Source: Flavobacteriaceae bacterium
GTDB taxonomy: Bacteria; Bacteroidota; Bacteroidia; Flavobacteriales; Flavobacteriaceae
Reading direction: 5' to 3'
Assembly: GCA_018623655.1 (NCBI GenBank)
Contig: JAAZVG010000052.1
Span: 1-9,258 of the forward strand
DNA: 9,258 nucleotides
Part shown: positions 7,337 through 9,258 of the stretch, piece by piece
How the letters are laid out: every line of letters begins with the position of its first letter
How positions within the stretch are numbered: the first letter of the stretch is position 1
Made by a program: the position numbers and the translations under genes
The notes under the pieces: model-generated
Databases searched by the model: none
What the model saw: only the letters and a program-made list of their open reading frames with translations
Told to the model about the DNA's origin: nothing

Positions 7337-8340
7337 TGATGTCAAAGTACCAATCCCTAACGATTTTAGGGGGAGGGAGTTTTGGTACCGCACTTGTCAA
7401 AATATTTAATGACAACCGAGTTTATGTAACCTGGTACGTTAAAGAAGAAGACGGAGTAAAGTCTATCAATACTCTCGGACAAAACCCTCATTTCCTTAGC
7501 AATGTTCACCTAGACACTAGTCTTGTGAATGCAACGAGCAGTCTCAAAGAAGCGATTGCTGCCTCTTCAACGATTGTTATAGCGATACCCTCTGCCTTTA
7601 TACACCAAAGTTTTCTTCCGTTTTTAGATCTGCTTCAAGGCAAAACCATCTTTTCAGCAGTAAAAGGGATTGTTCCTGAAACAGGTCAAATTATTGGGGA
7701 TTACTTGTCTGAGAATGCTGCAATAGATCTAGAAGATTTTGGTGTTATTTCTGGTCCATGTCATGCCGAAGAGATTGCGCTAGAGAGAGATTCTTATCTC
7801 ACCGTATCAGCACTCGATTCTGAAAAATCAGATCAAATGAAGGCTACGCTATCCAACACCTACATAAAGGTATCTACTAATATTGATATCGTCGGTACTG
7901 AATATGCTGCTGTGCTAAAAAACGTATATGCAATTGCTGCGGGTATAGCATCAGGTCTAGGTTACGGAGATAACTTCCAAAGCGTTTTAATCTCTAATGC
8001 CATTAGAGAAATGAAACGTTATTTGAACCGTATTTATAAGACAAAACGCAACATTAGTCAATCGGCCTACCTAGGCGACCTCCTTGTCACTGCCTATTCA
8101 GAACATAGTAGAAATAAACGATTTGGTTTTAGATTGGGCCAAGGAATGAATCTGGAACAAACCTTTAAAGCTGAGAAGATGATTGCCGAAGGAGCCTATG
8201 CAGTCAAGCCCATTTATCAAATGGCAAAATCTCAAAAAAAAGAGATACGAACTCCTATTATAGACGCTGTTTATGCCGTTGTTGAATCTGGTGAGTTAGC
8301 AGCTATGGCCTTTCAGAGGCTGAAGAAAAAACTCAACTAG
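7336..8340 (+). CDS. gpsA: Glycerol-3-phosphate dehydrogenase [NAD(P)+]
   Basis: Reduces dihydroxyacetone phosphate to sn-glycerol 3-phosphate in the cytoplasm (EC 1.1.1.94), supplying the phospholipid backbone. The 334 residues match the family. The N-terminal Rossmann fold has GGGSFGTAL (12-20), then SAVKGI (107-112, Lys110), ISGPCHAEEI (138-147), and the C-terminal helical domain opening with VLKNVYAIAAGIASGLG (193-209), where Lys195 is the likely catalytic lysine. GDLLVTAYSEHSRNKRFG (247-264) holds the Arg-Asn pair that binds substrate. ATG at 7336 overlaps the cytochrome stop (TAATG); a second ATG follows at once, so the true start may be one codon later. Last gene of the plus-strand run; its end overlaps the opposing ABM gene by 8 bases. 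Confidence 0.96.
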   Translation: MMSKYQSLTILGGGSFGTALVKIFNDNRVYVTWYVKEEDGVKSINTLGQNPHFLSNVHLDTSLVNATSSLKEAIAASSTIVIAIPSAFIHQSFLPFLDLLQGKTIFSAVKGIVPETGQIIGDYLSENAAIDLEDFGVISGPCHAEEIALERDSYLTVSALDSEKSDQMKATLSNTYIKVSTNIDIVGTEYAAVLKNVYAIAAGIASGLGYGDNFQSVLISNAIREMKRYLNRIYKTKRNISQSAYLGDLLVTAYSEHSRNKRFGFRLGQGMNLEQTFKAEKMIAEGAYAVKPIYQMAKSQKKEIRTPIIDAVYAVVESGELAAMAFQRLKKKLN

Positions 8341-8635
8341 AAAAAGAGTAATCTCTTTCTACCCGACATACCCTCACCCTGTACTGCTTATACCACTGCT
8401 CACGACCCTTTCGCTGAGCGTACTTGTGATCAACTAAATTCTTAAAGTTAGAAATACTGTCTAGATCTTCCCAATAAGAAACAGTGATTCCGATAGCACT
8501 GCGAGCAGTTTCAACCGATATAAAGCCAGGGCTCTTTGCCGCCAATAGCATCATTTTTTCTGACCACTCCTGGTAATCACTTAGATTATCTATGGTAGTG
8601 GAAGTGAAAATTACAGCATAGTAACCCGAGTTCAT
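8333..8635 (-). CDS. ABM (antibiotic biosynthesis monooxygenase) domain protein
   Basis: A 100-residue single-domain protein with the dimeric ferredoxin-like fold of the ABM family. GYYAVIFTS (4-12) is strand 1, LAAKSPGFISVETA (31-44) the helix and strand 2, IGITVSYWEDLDSISNF (48-64) strand 3 and helix, and HKYAQRKGREQWYKQYRVRVCRVERDY (70-96) the last helix and strand. The SYWEDL and GREQWYKQYRVRV blocks match a common uncharacterised subfamily rather than heme-degrading IsdG enzymes, so no substrate is assigned. ATG 8635 overlaps the upstream stop (ATGA), pointing to coupling with the hypothetical gene. Its 3' end overlaps gpsA tail to tail. Confidence 0.88.
   Translation of the reverse strand: MNSGYYAVIFTSTTIDNLSDYQEWSEKMMLLAAKSPGFISVETARSAIGITVSYWEDLDSISNFKNLVDHKYAQRKGREQWYKQYRVRVCRVERDYSFSS
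8343..8358. terminator. Weak dyad just after gpsA, doubtful terminator
   Basis: AAAGAG-TAAT-CTCTTT is a perfect 6-base stem with a 4-base loop starting 3 bases after the gpsA stop and followed by CT. Only two pairs are G-C and there is no real U-tract, so it is a poor intrinsic terminator. It also lies inside the last codons of the ABM gene. Confidence 0.2.
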
Positions 8636-8988
8636 TGGATATAGTTTCTTTCGATAAAATAATTAACAAGTGCTTCCTTCATTAGAATCGATTGTTCCCC
8701 CGCCTTTAGGTAGGGCAATTCGTCAATTACATTATAATGAGGCCATCCTTCACCATCGAAATGCGAAAATTCATAATACCCGTAAGGCTCTAGGAGACGG
8801 CAAACAGCAATATGCATCAGATTGATTTTTTCGTCTTTTTTAAACTTGCGGTGCACCTTTCCTAACTCCTGAACACCGACCAGGTAAATCATTCCTTCAA
8901 TATCTAATGGGTCTCCATCAGAGAATTGGTCAGATAGTTTGACGACAAGTGCATCAAATTGTTTTTTTAGCTTTTCATCTCTTGGCAT
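8632..8988 (-). CDS. Conserved-looking hypothetical protein
   Basis: 118 residues, soluble, with no signal peptide or membrane segment. I do not recognise a named domain. I recall similar short uncharacterised proteins in other Bacteroidota, which is memory and not a search. Prominent features are a charged N-terminal helix, YLVGVQELG (35-43), INLMHIAVCRLLEPYGYYEF (55-74) and DGEGWPHYNVIDELP (78-92), followed by a C-terminal helix. The mixture of aromatic and acidic residues suggests a small folded domain, mainly helical. ATG 8988 is chosen over TTG 9003 because the TTG lies within AT-rich promoter-like sequence and adds only an unlikely MYFCR. It overlaps the ABM gene by ATGA, so the two proteins may work together. 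Confidence 0.8.
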   Translation of the reverse strand: MPRDEKLKKQFDALVVKLSDQFSDGDPLDIEGMIYLVGVQELGKVHRKFKKDEKINLMHIAVCRLLEPYGYYEFSHFDGEGWPHYNVIDELPYLKAGEQSILMKEALVNYFIERNYIQ

Positions 8989-8992
8989 TCTA

Positions 8993-9000
8993 CAAAAATA
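8993..9000 (-). promoter_or_regulatory. Possible -7 element for the hypothetical-ABM gene pair
   Basis: The minus strand reads TATTTTTG, matching TAnnTTTG, just 4 bases before the chosen ATG, so transcription would begin at or just inside the start codon (leaderless). No -33 TTTG is found at suitable spacing. The motif may be chance in AT-rich DNA. Confidence 0.2.
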
Positions 9001-9017
9001 CAAGTATAGTTATAGGA

Positions 9018-9050
9018 ATACACCGATTTCCACTTGTTATAAGGGTGTAT
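9018..9050. repeat. Inverted repeat with 7-base arms in the intergenic region
   Basis: ATACACC (9018-9024) and GGTGTAT (9044-9050) are perfect inverted arms around 19 bases. It lies 30-62 bases upstream of the hypothetical gene's ATG, a place for a regulator site. It could also fold as a hairpin in a plus-strand transcript. Confidence 0.35.
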
Positions 9051-9071
9051 ATCGCCCATAATTCATGATTC

Positions 9072-9085
9072 CCTAATAAATTAGG
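9072..9085. repeat. Near-continuous palindrome CCTAATAAATTAGG
   Basis: Six-base arms CCTAAT / ATTAGG around AA form an operator-like palindrome about 85 bases upstream of the hypothetical gene. It is also a potential small hairpin in RNA. A T-rich run follows at 9101-9118. Between 9004 and 9147 I see no open frame longer than a few codons and no recognisable RNA family. Confidence 0.35.
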
Positions 9086-9147
9086 ATGGTGTTACTCTAA
9101 GTTTTTGTTTTTGTTGTTAGTACACACGATGCGAAACAAGCCTGGCT

Positions 9148-9180
9148 AAGACCCCGCAGGAATGCGGGGTCTTTTATTTT
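9148..9180 (+). terminator. Strong intrinsic-terminator hairpin, plus-strand orientation
   Basis: AAGACCCCGC (9148-9157) pairs perfectly with GCGGGGTCTT (9164-9173) across the 6-base loop AGGAAT, giving a 10-base stem with six G-C pairs, followed on the plus strand by TTATTTT. On the minus strand the stem ends in TTAGCC, with almost no U-tract, so plus-strand termination is favoured. No plus-strand gene ends nearby; the closest upstream is gpsA, about 810 bases away. The hairpin overlaps the stop codon of the minus-strand partial gene. Confidence 0.8.
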
Positions 9181-9258
9181 GGAGCAAGATTTCTCCCTGG
9201 CTCGCCTGGATACAACTCATTTAAGGGGTCACTCTGCCAATATTCTTTCGTATCTACA
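9174..9258 (-). CDS. C-terminal end of an unidentified protein (start beyond the right edge)
   Basis: The minus strand is open from the window edge to TAA at 9176-9174, giving 27 residues that end NELYPGEPGRNLAPK. The composition (Trp, Tyr, Pro, Gly, Asn) looks protein-like and the direction agrees with the next two genes, but the fragment is too short to name. One other frame is also open over this short stretch, so it remains tentative. Confidence 0.5.
   Translation of the reverse strand, partial: VDTKEYWQSDPLNELYPGEPGRNLAPK

Noticed and set aside
9129..9149. Six-codon frame (MRNKPG) just before the terminator, resembling an attenuator leader peptide
   Set aside because: It has no run of one amino acid codon, no ribosome site, and no plus-strand gene follows within the window to be attenuated.
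9140..9209. GCCTGG / CCTGGCT repeated on either side of the hairpin
   Set aside because: Copies are only 6-7 bases, and one lies in the partial coding sequence; likely chance.

Overview
The window reads as ordinary chromosome from a Bacteroidota bacterium. The evidence is an outer-membrane TonB-dependent receptor with an N-terminal carboxypeptidase-regulatory-like domain and a signal peptide cut before Gln, promoter -7 candidates of the Bacteroidota TAnnTTTG type, almost no Shine-Dalgarno sequences, and modest GC content by eye. The order or family cannot be fixed from this sequence alone. I see no transposase, integrase, CRISPR array, tRNA, rRNA or phage gene.

Region 1 (1-4412, minus strand) is one gene train, gdhA -> recO -> TonB-dependent receptor. 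gdhA and recO are 6 bases apart. recO and the receptor overlap in an ATGA, which suggests translational coupling. The receptor is cut by the left edge, with only its last strand(s) missing. A 136-base divergent promoter region (4413-4548) separates this train from the next.

Region 2 (4549-8340, plus strand) is a tight five-gene run: ArsC/Spx-like thioredoxin-fold protein, EamA/DMT membrane transporter, nitronate-monooxygenase-type flavoprotein, lipoprotein cytochrome c, and gpsA. Junctions are an ATGA overlap, 20 bases, 45 bases and a TAATG overlap, so one transcript is likely. The genes share no obvious pathway: gpsA makes the glycerol-3-phosphate backbone of phospholipids, the cytochrome carries electrons at a membrane surface, and the other three are family-level calls.

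Region 3 (8333-9258, minus strand) holds an ABM-domain protein, a conserved-looking hypothetical coupled to it by ATGA, a non-coding stretch with inverted repeats, and the last codons of a further minus-strand gene. The ABM gene meets gpsA tail to tail and their ends overlap by 8 bases with no strong terminator between. The one strong terminator-like hairpin (9148-9180) has its U-tract on the plus strand, where no plus-strand gene precedes it. That mismatch is the most interesting item here. It could end a small RNA, or a long 3' extension of the gpsA transcript running antisense to two genes. Otherwise I found no sign of a novel system.
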